Assembly (NCBI GenBank): GCA_902789175.1
Contig: CADANF010000009.1
Coordinates: forward strand, 1-63,778
Reading direction: 5' to 3'
Source: an uncultured Lachnospiraceae bacterium
GTDB taxonomy: Bacteria; Bacillota; Clostridia; Lachnospirales; Lachnospiraceae
Length of the DNA: 63,778 bases
Below the pieces are notes generated by a model. It did not search any database, was not told where the DNA came from, and saw only the letters and a program-made list of their open reading frames with translations. The translations under genes and the position numbers were made by a program. Position 1 is the first letter of the stretch; each line of letters begins with the position of its first letter. Of the stretch, positions 25,365 to 35,726 are shown in pieces.

Positions 25365-25799
25365 ATGAGTAAATACGATTGTTTAAAAATTGAAAACCAG
25401 TTATGTTTTCCACTTTATGCTTGTGCAAAGGAAATAGTAAGAAAGTACAGACCTTTCCTTTCAAAATATGATCTTACATATACTCAGTATATTGTAATGA
25501 TGGTACTTTGGGATGAGGATAAGACAAATGTAACTAATCTTGGGGATAGAGTATTTCTTGATTCAGGAACTCTTACACCGGTATTAAAGAAGCTTGAACA
25601 AAAAGGGTTTATCAATAGAAAAAGAGCATTCATGGACGAAAGAAATCGTGTTCTCGAATTAACAGATAAGGGAAAGGCTCTTCAGGATGAAGTAAAGGGT
25701 GTTCCAGATGAAATGCGTAAATGCATGGGACTTGATGAAGGAGAGGCTAAGACATTATATAAACTGTTATATAAGATCCTTGCAAATATAGAGGAATAG
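25365..25799 (+). CDS. MarR-family transcriptional regulator, OhrR-like
   Basis: 144 aa winged-helix repressor. The N-terminal ENQLCFPLYAC contains Cys14, at the place of the peroxide-sensing cysteine of OhrR (LCFxLY motif), plus C6 and C20. Recognition helix near DSGTLTPVLKKLE (about 64-76) and wing around RKRAFMDERNR. Oxidation of the Cys by organic peroxide would release DNA. AGAGGAG precedes ATG 25365. It is 78 nt after the ABC exporter and 11 nt before a thioredoxin-reductase-like gene, suggesting redox-linked control of this set; no ohr gene is present here. Confidence 0.85.
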   Translation: MSKYDCLKIENQLCFPLYACAKEIVRKYRPFLSKYDLTYTQYIVMMVLWDEDKTNVTNLGDRVFLDSGTLTPVLKKLEQKGFINRKRAFMDERNRVLELTDKGKALQDEVKGVPDEMRKCMGLDEGEAKTLYKLLYKILANIEE

Positions 25800-25810
25800 T
25801 TAAAGATAAA

Positions 25811-26716
25811 ATGACAGATGTTATTATAATAGGTGCAGGTCCAGCCGGACTTGCAGCTGCAATATATGTTGAAAGATCTGGAAAAGAGGCTCTCTTATTG
25901 GAAGCAGGCTCTTTCGGTGGTCAGATAATAAATACACCAGAGATTGAAAATTATCCTGGAATTAAAAAGATCAGTGGATTCGATTTTGCCATGTCTTTAT
26001 ATGAACAGGCTACAGGTCTTGGTGCAAAGATAATATATGAAAAAGCTGATGGGATAGAAGATAAGGGTGAATTAAAAACAGTACATACTGAATCAGGTAA
26101 TTTTTATGATGCAAAGGCTGTGATAATCGCTACTGGTGCAAAAAATCGTCATCTCATGCTTGATAAAGAAGAAGAATTTACAGGTAAAGGCATTTCTTAC
26201 TGTGCTACCTGTGATGGAGCTTTTTTTAAAGGAAAAGAAGTGGCGGTAAATGGTGGCGGAAATACGGCTATTGAAGACGCTTTATTCTTATCGAATTATT
26301 GCAGTAAAGTTTATATCATTCATAGACGTGAAGAATTTAGAGGAGAATCGTCATCTTTAGAAATGTTAAAGAATAAAGAGAATGTGACCTTCGTACTGAA
26401 TTCTAATATCATAAAGATCCTTGGTGAAGACAGACTCACTGGGATAAGAGTTAAGAATAATAAAACTGAAGAAGAAAAAGATATAGATATTTCAGGATTG
26501 TTTATAGCAATTGGACAGGAGCCGGATAATAAAGGCTTTAAAAATGTTGCAGATATTAATGAGGCAGGTTATGTTATTGCCACAGAAGAGCTAAAAACAA
26601 AAACTCCAGGAATATTTACAGCAGGAGACTGCAGAATTAAAGAAGTGCGCCAGCTTGCAACAGCTGTTTCAGATGGTGCAGTGGCAGGACTAAAAGCATG
26701 TCAGTATATTAAGTAA
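25811..26716 (+). CDS. Thioredoxin reductase-like flavoprotein
   Basis: 301 aa, the size of bacterial low-molecular-weight thioredoxin reductase. FAD-binding GAGPAGLAAA near residues 8-17, redox-active C131-A-T-C134 followed by DGAFF, NADP-binding GGGNTAIEDA near 153-162 and C-terminal GIFTAGDCR for FAD. It reduces thioredoxin or a related protein using NADPH. It probably shares the transcript of the OhrR-like gene 11 nt upstream. Without a nearby trxA the partner is unknown, hence no firm gene symbol. Confidence 0.88.
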   Translation: MTDVIIIGAGPAGLAAAIYVERSGKEALLLEAGSFGGQIINTPEIENYPGIKKISGFDFAMSLYEQATGLGAKIIYEKADGIEDKGELKTVHTESGNFYDAKAVIIATGAKNRHLMLDKEEEFTGKGISYCATCDGAFFKGKEVAVNGGGNTAIEDALFLSNYCSKVYIIHRREEFRGESSSLEMLKNKENVTFVLNSNIIKILGEDRLTGIRVKNNKTEEEKDIDISGLFIAIGQEPDNKGFKNVADINEAGYVIATEELKTKTPGIFTAGDCRIKEVRQLATAVSDGAVAGLKACQYIK

Positions 26717-26722
26717 ATATCA

Positions 26723-26766
26723 CAGGTCTAGTATTGAGGGAAACTTATTATTAGGCCTGTTTTTTA
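26723..26766 (+). terminator. Intrinsic terminator of the trxB-like gene
   Basis: ACAGGTCTA pairs with TAGGCCTGT (one G-U pair) across a 20-nt loop, followed by TTTTTTAC. Confidence 0.7.
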
Positions 26767-26839
26767 CTTTACAAAACGTCTTTTGGAATCTATTATAGAT
26801 AAAGTTGTATTTTATTAATAGAAAATTGGAGGAATAATA

Positions 26840-28033
26840 ATGGATACGCTCAGTATTTTAAGAGACCTTGCCATTATCATAATAGCAACAAAATCGTTTG
26901 GACTTTTAGCGAGAAGATGTAAGGCTCCGCAGGTAGCAGGAGAGATAATAGCGGGGTTACTTATCGGACCGTCAGTTATGGGAATTGTACATAGCAGTGG
27001 ATTCCTTTCAGGTATGGCAGAAATAGGTGTTATTCTTCTTATGTTTTCTGCTGGACTTGGAACAAATATTCAGCAGCTTAAAAAATCAGGGATCAAAGCT
27101 ACACTTATAGCCTGCTTTGGTGTTGTGGTGCCACTTATCGGTGGAACGATCCTTTTTATGTGTTTTTATGGATTTGCACCATTTGGAAGTGAAAAATTCC
27201 TTCATGCAGTCTTTATCGGAACCATACTTACTGCTACATCAGTTAGTATAACTGTCCAGGCTCTTCGTGAATTAGGCAAGATATCAACAGAAGTTGGTAC
27301 TACCATCATGAGCGCAGCAATTATAGATGATGTAATTGGTATCCTTGTACTTACAGGTGTTATAAGTCTGAAAGACCCATCAAGTAATCTTGGTATGGTA
27401 GCTGTTAAGACAGTACTCTTCTTTATGCTTGCTGCTGTAGTGGGATATGGTGTGTTCCTTATCATGAAACAGCTTGATCAGAGATATCCACATACAAGAC
27501 GAATCCCGATCCTTGGGCTTGCAATGGCATTTGCACTTTCATATGTTGCGGATAAATATTTTGGAGTAGCAGATATCACAGGTGCTTATTGTGCTGGTGT
27601 TATACTTAGTTCTCTTGATGATTCATCTTATATTGAAAGAAAGATGGATATAAATTCATATATGATCTTTGGACCGGTATTTTTTGCAAGTATAGGTCTG
27701 CAGACTAATTTGAAAGAGATAGATACTACGGTTCTCTTATTTGCAGCATGCTTTGTAGTTGTAGGTCTTTTTACAAAGATCTTGGGATGTGGTTTTATGT
27801 CAAAACTTCTTAAGTATAATAATACCGATTCTTTAAAGATTGGAGTAGGTATGATGACCAGAGGAGAAGTTGCTCTTATCGTTGCACAGCGTGGCCTTAA
27901 AGCAGGAATGATGGAGAGTAAGTTTTTTACAGCAGTTATACTTCTTATCATAACAAGTTCTATCATTACACCAATAATATTAAAGGCTATATATAATCAT
28001 GATGAGAAACATCTTAAAAAGGTAAGTAAATAA
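26840..28033 (+). CDS. CPA2-family monovalent cation:proton antiporter
   Basis: 397 aa with 12-13 hydrophobic spans and no C-terminal TrkA-N domain. The CPA2 features PQVAGEIIAGLLIGPS near residues 31-46, TSVSITVQALRELGK near 132-146 and the conserved double-acid SAAIIDDVIGIL (DD near 162-163, ion binding) are visible. It would exchange Na+ or K+ for protons across the membrane. GGAGGAATAAT precedes ATG 26840. Single-gene unit between two terminators. Confidence 0.9.
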   Translation: MDTLSILRDLAIIIIATKSFGLLARRCKAPQVAGEIIAGLLIGPSVMGIVHSSGFLSGMAEIGVILLMFSAGLGTNIQQLKKSGIKATLIACFGVVVPLIGGTILFMCFYGFAPFGSEKFLHAVFIGTILTATSVSITVQALRELGKISTEVGTTIMSAAIIDDVIGILVLTGVISLKDPSSNLGMVAVKTVLFFMLAAVVGYGVFLIMKQLDQRYPHTRRIPILGLAMAFALSYVADKYFGVADITGAYCAGVILSSLDDSSYIERKMDINSYMIFGPVFFASIGLQTNLKEIDTTVLLFAACFVVVGLFTKILGCGFMSKLLKYNNTDSLKIGVGMMTRGEVALIVAQRGLKAGMMESKFFTAVILLIITSSIITPIILKAIYNHDEKHLKKVSK

Positions 28034-28048
28034 AAATCACGGGATAAG

Positions 28049-28079
28049 AAATAGACAGGTTTTCCTGTCTATTTTTTTT
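28049..28079 (+). terminator. Intrinsic terminator after the antiporter gene
   Basis: AATAGACAGG-TTTT-CCTGTCTATT, a 10-bp perfect stem with an 8-T tail. Confidence 0.92.
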
Positions 28080-28139
28080 AAGTTTTTTTTAAGTTTAAGA
28101 TTATATAGTAAATCCATCAAGAGAAGAAAGGGTGTTTAA

Positions 28140-28937
28140 ATGAGTGATTTTCAGGATGTATTTAAAAGAAAAGAAGTAAAATATCTCCTTTCCTATGAAC
28201 AGTATAAAGATCTTAGAAATTTTCTAAAGGGATATGCCGAAGTTGATGGATATGGAGAAACAGATATTTTAAATATATATTATGACACAGAAAAATTCGA
28301 CGTGATACAGACTTCTTTAGATAAGCCGTTATATAAAGAAAAATTAAGACTAAGAAGTTATGGTACAGCATCAGAAGATAGTAAAAGTTTTATAGAAATA
28401 AAGAAGAAGTTTGATGGAATAGTTTATAAAAGAAGAATATCAGCGCCATATAAGACAGCTGTGGATTACTTAAATGGAGAAAAAGAGGCGCTTTTAGATA
28501 GATCCCAGATACGACGTGAAATAGATAGCTTTTTAGAAATGTATCCGGGAATAGCTCCTAAGATGGCAATCTGTTATAAAAGGATTGCCATGGCAGGAGT
28601 AGAAGATCCTAAACTTAGGATAACTTTTGATAAGGACATAACCTGGAGGACTAAGGATCTGTCGCTAAAGAAAGGTAATTATGGCAGAGAAATATTAGAG
28701 AAAGGACAGCATCTTATGGAAGTAAAGATTGGAAATGCATTTCCAATAGAACTTTCTAAAATGTTTAGTGAATTAGGTATATTTCCTATATCTTTTTCAA
28801 AATATGGAAGAGGTTATCTGGAAATGATAGGAATAGAAAGAGAAGAAGAAATGGTAAAAGAATATGAAAAAGAAAAGAGTTTTATCTACAGTGAAAGAAG
28901 AGAGAGATTAAAAAGAGGAGGTGCATGCTATGCTTAG
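28140..28937 (+). CDS. VTC-domain protein (polyphosphate polymerase-like)
   Basis: 265 aa single VTC domain (triphosphate tunnel metalloenzyme fold). Basic tunnel residues appear as FKRKEVKYLL near 8-18, KEKLRLRSYG near 66-75 and IEIKKKFDGIVYKRR near 85-99, with the acidic LMEVKIG near 199-205 for metal binding. Eukaryotic VTC4 makes polyphosphate from ATP; bacterial single-domain forms are less well studied. It overlaps by 8 bp with the DUF4956 membrane gene, a very common pairing, so the two likely form one membrane-associated enzyme system. Confidence 0.88.
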   Translation: MSDFQDVFKRKEVKYLLSYEQYKDLRNFLKGYAEVDGYGETDILNIYYDTEKFDVIQTSLDKPLYKEKLRLRSYGTASEDSKSFIEIKKKFDGIVYKRRISAPYKTAVDYLNGEKEALLDRSQIRREIDSFLEMYPGIAPKMAICYKRIAMAGVEDPKLRITFDKDITWRTKDLSLKKGNYGREILEKGQHLMEVKIGNAFPIELSKMFSELGIFPISFSKYGRGYLEMIGIEREEEMVKEYEKEKSFIYSERRERLKRGGACYA

Positions 28938-29607
28938 TATTTTTGAAACGATTTTTACAACAACCCAGTTAACCGGAGAACAGCTTCTTATAGCATCTCT
29001 TACATCCATACTCTGTGGCCTGTTTGTTGCTTTTATATATAGGATCAATAATCAGTGTTCAAAGAGTTTTCTTATAAGTCTCGTAGTCCTTCCTGCAATA
29101 GTACAGATAGTTATAATGATGGTAAATGGAAATATAGGTGCCGGTGTTGCTGTGGCTGGAGCTTTCAGTCTGGTAAGATTCAGATCTGCGGCTGGTAAAG
29201 GTCAGGAAATATCTGCAATATTCCTTGTAATGGCAGTAGGACTTGCAACCGGCATGGGTTATATCGGAATGGCAGTTTTAGCTGCGGTCTGCATTTCTGT
29301 TATCATGCTGATCCTTACTGTAGCAGATTTCAGCAGCATGAAGAAGGAAGAGCGTATTCTTAAGATACAGGTTCCTGAGAATCTTGATTTTGAAGGTAAA
29401 TTTGATGAGATATTAAGTAAATATCTTATTTCATATGAACTTGAAGAAGTAAAAACTGCTAATATGGGTAGTTTATATAAACTTAGATACAGGGTCCTTC
29501 TTAGTAAAGGAACTTCTGTAAAGGAAATGGTGGATGAACTTAGAACAAAGAATGGTAACCTTGAGATAGCTCTTCAAAGACCTATTTCCCAGTCTGATGA
29601 GCTTTAA
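28930..29607 (+). CDS. DUF4956 membrane protein, partner of the VTC protein
   Basis: 225 aa from ATG 28930, with AGAGGAGG at about 28914-28921; GTG 28921 lies on the ribosome binding site and is rejected. Four hydrophobic spans (about 17-36, 48-67, 72-90 and 98-135) with the GAFSLVRFRS motif near 80-89 conserved in this family, then a cytoplasmic domain of about 80 residues. Overlap with the VTC gene implies coupled translation. The role as membrane anchor or polyphosphate channel is inferred. Confidence 0.85.
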   Translation: MLSIFETIFTTTQLTGEQLLIASLTSILCGLFVAFIYRINNQCSKSFLISLVVLPAIVQIVIMMVNGNIGAGVAVAGAFSLVRFRSAAGKGQEISAIFLVMAVGLATGMGYIGMAVLAAVCISVIMLILTVADFSSMKKEERILKIQVPENLDFEGKFDEILSKYLISYELEEVKTANMGSLYKLRYRVLLSKGTSVKEMVDELRTKNGNLEIALQRPISQSDEL

Positions 29608-29735
29608 AACCCTCCCCCCATCATATATAGATATAGGCTGGCCCTCGGGTGCCAGCCCTCCCCCCACCCCTCCCATTAAATATAGGCTGGCGCGAGTCGC
29701 CAGCCCTTCATAAAAAAGCCCTCATAAAATTTTCT
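29608..29735. repeat. GC-rich double hairpin repeat
   Basis: Two tandem units each consist of a C-rich tract (CCCTCCCCCCA), an AT spacer ending ATATA and a hairpin. Hairpin 1 is GGCTGGC (29636-29642) with GCCAGCC (29651-29657); hairpin 2 is GGCTGGCG (29685-29692) with CGCCAGCC (29698-29705). The stems are identical but the loops differ, as in REP-like elements or paired structural RNAs. Such G+C content is very unlike the surrounding AT-rich DNA. It is downstream of the DUF4956 gene and may affect its message end. Confidence 0.75.
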
Positions 29736-29739
29736 ATAT

Positions 29740-29783
29740 AACCCTTGGTTTAATGATTTTGTTAAACCAGGGGTTTCTTTTTT
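29740..29783 (+). terminator. Intrinsic terminator of the VTC-DUF4956 unit
   Basis: ACCCTTGGTTTAA (29741-29753) pairs with TTAAACCAGGGGT (29762-29774), followed by TTCTTTTTT; 13-bp stem with one G-U pair. Confidence 0.9.
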
Positions 29784-29870
29784 GGCTAATGATCAAAGAA
29801 AGTGATTTGTTAACGTGCATCAGTAGGCATAATGCAACATAAAGAAGAAAAAATACGTAGAAAATTTACT

Positions 29871-29917
29871 AAAATAGACAAAAAAAGTGTCTATTTTGTG
29901 TCATAATGTGGTATACT
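29871..29917 (+). promoter_or_regulatory. Promoter with perfect operator-like dyad before the HAD gene
   Basis: AAAATAGACA (29871-29880) and TGTCTATTTT (29888-29897) form a perfect 10-bp inverted repeat over the expected -35 region; TATACT (29912-29917) with preceding TGG is an extended -10. Binding of a dimeric regulator to the dyad would block the promoter. No T run follows, so it is unlikely to be a terminator. Confidence 0.5.
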
Positions 29918-29951
29918 CAAACAGAATGTTCAATGAAATAAGAGGGAAGAT

Positions 29952-30785
29952 ATGAAGAAAAAACTTCTTGTGCTGGATATTGATGGCACACTGACAAATT
30001 CGAAAAAAGAAATAACTCCAAAAACAAAAGAAAAGATCAAGGAAATACTTGAACTTGGACATATGGTGATGATCGCTTCAGGCCGGCCAACTCCGGGAGT
30101 TCAGCGTTATGTAGATGAGCTGGAACTTAAAAAATATGGTGGCTATACCATAACATTTAACGGAGCAAGGGTTGTTGACTGTGCCACTGGAGAAGATATC
30201 TATGAGCACAGGCTTCCTAGAAAATATGTGGAAGGCATATATCGTTATGCCAAAGAACATGAGATGGGCATTGGAACATATTCAAAAGATATGGACAAGG
30301 GAACATTTCCACAGATTTATGCTGCAGATAAAATAACCAAATTCTTAAGATTAGAATCTGATCTTACAGGTTTATCTATAGCTGCAGTAAAGGATTTCGT
30401 GAATGTCATTGATTATGATCCATATAAACTTTTAATGACTGATAATCCTCAGGTTTCGGAAAAGCATATGTTAGAACTTCAGGAAATATATGGAGATGAA
30501 TTAAATATCTTACGTTCAGAACCATTTTTTGTTGAAGTAATGGCTAAGGGAATAGATAAGGCAACTACTCTTGCAAAGATAATAGGACCGCTTGGTATTG
30601 AATATGAGAATACCATTTGCTGCGGAGATGGATTTAATGACATTTCCATGGTGAGATATGCAGCGGTAGGTGTTGCAATGGAAAATGCGCAGGAAGCAGT
30701 TAAAGAGGCTGCTAACTATATTACTGCTTCAAATGATAATGATGGAATAGCAGAAGTAATAGATAAATTTATATTAAATGAATGA
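29952..30785 (+). CDS. Cof-type HAD-IIB sugar phosphatase family protein
   Basis: 277 aa. HAD motif I LDIDGTLTNS (nucleophile Asp near 8), motif II MIASGRPTPG near 41-50, motif III Lys near 198 (ATTLAKI context) and motif IV CCGDGFNDISM near 220-230, with the IIB cap between. Cof-type enzymes hydrolyse phosphosugars, nucleotide phosphates or flavin precursors; substrate not predictable. Monocistronic before the V-ATPase operon. Confidence 0.9.
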   Translation: MKKKLLVLDIDGTLTNSKKEITPKTKEKIKEILELGHMVMIASGRPTPGVQRYVDELELKKYGGYTITFNGARVVDCATGEDIYEHRLPRKYVEGIYRYAKEHEMGIGTYSKDMDKGTFPQIYAADKITKFLRLESDLTGLSIAAVKDFVNVIDYDPYKLLMTDNPQVSEKHMLELQEIYGDELNILRSEPFFVEVMAKGIDKATTLAKIIGPLGIEYENTICCGDGFNDISMVRYAAVGVAMENAQEAVKEAANYITASNDNDGIAEVIDKFILNE

Positions 30786-30859
30786 TCGCCCCAGGAATAA
30801 AAGGTAACAGATAAGGCTTTTTGTGGTAATGAGGGTAACATTTAGCGGGTTTTGTACCA

Positions 30860-30924
30860 TTGAATCACATATTATCCTGAAACTATAATGGAACATGTGG
30901 TTTTTATATAGAGTTTAACTCTAA
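30860..30924 (+). promoter_or_regulatory. Promoter of the V-ATPase operon with downstream palindrome
   Basis: TTGAAT (30860-30865) and TATAAT (30884-30889) have 18-nt spacing. The palindrome TAGAGTTTAACTCTA (30910-30924) follows about 20 nt after the -10 and could be an operator or a small leader hairpin. Confidence 0.6.
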
Positions 30925-30947
30925 ATAAAAGTAAAGGAGTGAGACAG

Positions 30948-31256
30948 GTGATCTTAGATGCAATGAATGCAGTTGGTACTGCAGAAAAAGCAGCTGATGA
31001 AAAGCTTGAGGCAGCAAGAGAAGAAGCTGGAAAGATTATTAGTAAGGCTAAAGAAGAAGCTGACAAGTTAATCAAAGATGCTAGAAAAAAAGCTCAGGCT
31101 GACAAAGAGAAAGATTTAGAGAATCTTGAGAAGAAGAGAGAAGAACATCTTCTTTCAGCCAGAAAAGATGCTGATCAAAAAGCAGCAGAATTAAAAAAGA
31201 AAGCCGGCAGTAAAGAAGAAGCTGCTATAGATGCAGTCATAACTGCTTGTTTATAA
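30948..31256 (+). CDS. V-type ATP synthase subunit G/H (peripheral stalk)
   Basis: 102 aa from GTG 30948, chosen because AAAGGAG (30933-30939) is 8 nt upstream; GTG 30939 lies inside it. Almost entirely heptad-rich helix (AEKAADEKLEAAREEAGKI), as in the peripheral stalk subunit that pairs with subunit E. First gene of the operon, a position typical of the G/H (NtpF/AhaH) subunit. Sequence alone is low in information, so identification leans on the operon. Confidence 0.8.
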   Translation: MILDAMNAVGTAEKAADEKLEAAREEAGKIISKAKEEADKLIKDARKKAQADKEKDLENLEKKREEHLLSARKDADQKAAELKKKAGSKEEAAIDAVITACL

Positions 31257-31284
31257 AAAAGAATAGGAAAGGCAGGTATTTTCA

Positions 31285-33787
<2,503 letters not shown>

Positions 33788-33810
33788 TAAGGATCAATAG
33801 GAGAAAAAGT

Positions 33811-34401
33811 ATGGCAGGAATAGAAAAAATAACTGAAGCAATTGCTTTAGATGCTGAAAAGAAGGCTGCCGAGATTATTGAAACAGCAAAAAAAGAAGCA
33901 GAAGCAATTTTAAATAATGCTAAAGAAGAGTGCCGTATATTTTCAGAAGAGCAGAAGGCTGTAAGAGAAAAGGCTGAAAAGATTGAAGATGGAAGAACCG
34001 CTTCTCAAAAAGAACAGGTTTTAAAACTTCGTATCTTAAAAGAAAAACAGGAGATCATCGAGTCAGTTCTCGCTAAGGCAAAAGATAAGCTCCTTAACAA
34101 GTCAGATTCAGATTATACTGAATTACTTCTTTCAATGATAGAGAAATCAGCATTAGGAGAAAAGGGTGAAGTATTGCTGAATAAGAAGGATAAGTCCAGA
34201 GTGTCTGTTGACTTTATTGAAAGAGCTGACGAAATAGCAAAGAAAAAAGGTGGAAGCCTCACAATGTCTAATGAAGAAGTAGATATTGATGGAGGACTTG
34301 TCCTTAGATATGGACGAATCGAGATCAATTCCTCAATTGAATCAGTGTTCGATGAAAATAGAGAGCATTTAGTGGATGTAGTAAATAAGGTTCTTTGGTA
34401 A
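33811..34401 (+). CDS. ntpE: V-type ATP synthase subunit E (peripheral stalk)
   Basis: 196 aa. Long N-terminal helix (about 1-100) with Ala/Lys/Glu heptads, then a mixed alpha/beta head with the DGGLVLRYGRIEINSS pattern near 160-175, which is typical of subunit E. It joins subunit G/H to hold the catalytic head. ATAGGAG precedes ATG 33811; the C gene follows after 13 nt. Confidence 0.92.
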   Translation: MAGIEKITEAIALDAEKKAAEIIETAKKEAEAILNNAKEECRIFSEEQKAVREKAEKIEDGRTASQKEQVLKLRILKEKQEIIESVLAKAKDKLLNKSDSDYTELLLSMIEKSALGEKGEVLLNKKDKSRVSVDFIERADEIAKKKGGSLTMSNEEVDIDGGLVLRYGRIEINSSIESVFDENREHLVDVVNKVLW

Positions 34402-34414
34402 AGGAGAAGGCGAT

Positions 34415-35386
34415 ATGAAGAATGCAGATTATATATATGCAGTTGCCAGTATCCGTGTAAAAGAAAAGTCACTTCTTTCCGATACAGATATCCAGACACT
34501 TATCGGAATGAAGGATAAAAAAGATATACTCCAGTTTATAAAAGAAAAAGGCTGGGGCAGTGATTCTTCAGAAAATGATATAGATAAAGTTTTTTCAGCA
34601 GAAGAGAAAAAAGTAGGAAATATCCTTGAAAGTCTTAAAGTTGATGAATCCATAATAGATGTGCTTTCTTATGATAAGAAATATCATAATCTTAAGGCTG
34701 CCATAAAGGAAGTGTGCACAGCGAATGAAGATATGAAGGCTTTTTATAGCTTAGATGATCTTTCAGGCGAAATGCTTCTTAAGGTCCTTAAGGAAAATGA
34801 TTATGAAAAGCTTCCGGAGCATATGAGAAAGGTTGCAGCTAAAGCAAAGGAATTAATGCTTACTACAAGAGATGGCCAGAGATTGGATATCATGGTAGAC
34901 AGAGCCTGTCTTGATGCAACAGAAGCAGTGGCAAAGCAATCTAGGGATAAATTCATTTCTGATTATGCGGAATCAAAGGTTGCAATGGCTGATATTAAGA
35001 TTGCTGTAAGAGCAGCATCTACAAAGAGAAAAAGAAGCTTCCTTGAGGAAGCACTTGCTCCCTGTCAGTCACTGGATGTATCAAAACTTGCAGATGCAGC
35101 AGCCGACAGCCTTGAAGCTGTATATAGCTTCCTTGAAAAGAAAGGTTATGGTGATGCTGTAAATGCCATCAAGGAATCATATTCCTCATTTGAAAAATGG
35201 TGCGATGACCATATTATGTCAGGTCTTATGGGAGAAAAGCATAATACTATGGGAAGTGGTCCTGTAGTTGCTTATTATCTCGCAAGACAAAATGAGATAA
35301 GAACAGTAAGAATCATCGTAACAGCAAAAGAGAATGGATTCCCTGAGGAAACCATAAGAGAAAGGGTAAGGAAGATGTATGGATAA
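34415..35386 (+). CDS. ntpC: V-type ATP synthase subunit C (rotor-ring socket)
   Basis: 323 aa, all-helical V-ATPase subunit C/d family (AC39-like). ASIRVKEKSLLS near 11-22 and the C-terminal NEIRTVRIIVTAKENGFPEETIRERVRKMYG region are characteristic (the NEIRxxRxI motif). It couples the central stalk D/F to the K ring. Overlaps the F gene by 8 bp. Confidence 0.92.
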   Translation: MKNADYIYAVASIRVKEKSLLSDTDIQTLIGMKDKKDILQFIKEKGWGSDSSENDIDKVFSAEEKKVGNILESLKVDESIIDVLSYDKKYHNLKAAIKEVCTANEDMKAFYSLDDLSGEMLLKVLKENDYEKLPEHMRKVAAKAKELMLTTRDGQRLDIMVDRACLDATEAVAKQSRDKFISDYAESKVAMADIKIAVRAASTKRKRSFLEEALAPCQSLDVSKLADAAADSLEAVYSFLEKKGYGDAVNAIKESYSSFEKWCDDHIMSGLMGEKHNTMGSGPVVAYYLARQNEIRTVRIIVTAKENGFPEETIRERVRKMYG

Positions 35387-35705
35387 TAAGATTGCAGTTC
35401 TTGGTGATTATGATTCCATTTATGGATTTGCTGCACTGGGACTTGATACATTTCCAGTTGATGATCCCGAAGAGGCATCAAGAATGCTTAAAAGCCTTAC
35501 CAGCAGCGGATACGGAATAATATACGTTACAGAAGAAACAGCTTCAGTACTTACAAAGGAAATAGCTAAATATAAAGAAATGATGACTCCGGCCATCATC
35601 CTTATTCCTGGTGTAAAGGGAAATACAGGTGAAGGGCTTAGAGGAGTTCATAAATCAGTTGAGCAGGCAGTTGGATCAGACATTCTGTTCAATGGAAAAG
35701 ATTAA
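35379..35705 (+). CDS. ntpG: V-type ATP synthase subunit F (central stalk)
   Basis: 108 aa small Rossmann-like subunit: AVLGDYDSIYGFAALGLDTF at the N-terminus and GYGIIYVTEETASVL near 48-62 are family motifs. It binds subunit D in the rotor. The name NtpG is used for the F subunit in Enterococcus; AtpF-type names vary. Start overlaps the C gene end. Confidence 0.9.
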   Translation: MDNKIAVLGDYDSIYGFAALGLDTFPVDDPEEASRMLKSLTSSGYGIIYVTEETASVLTKEIAKYKEMMTPAIILIPGVKGNTGEGLRGVHKSVEQAVGSDILFNGKD

Positions 35706-35726
35706 TAGGAAGGAGATTAAAGCTCC

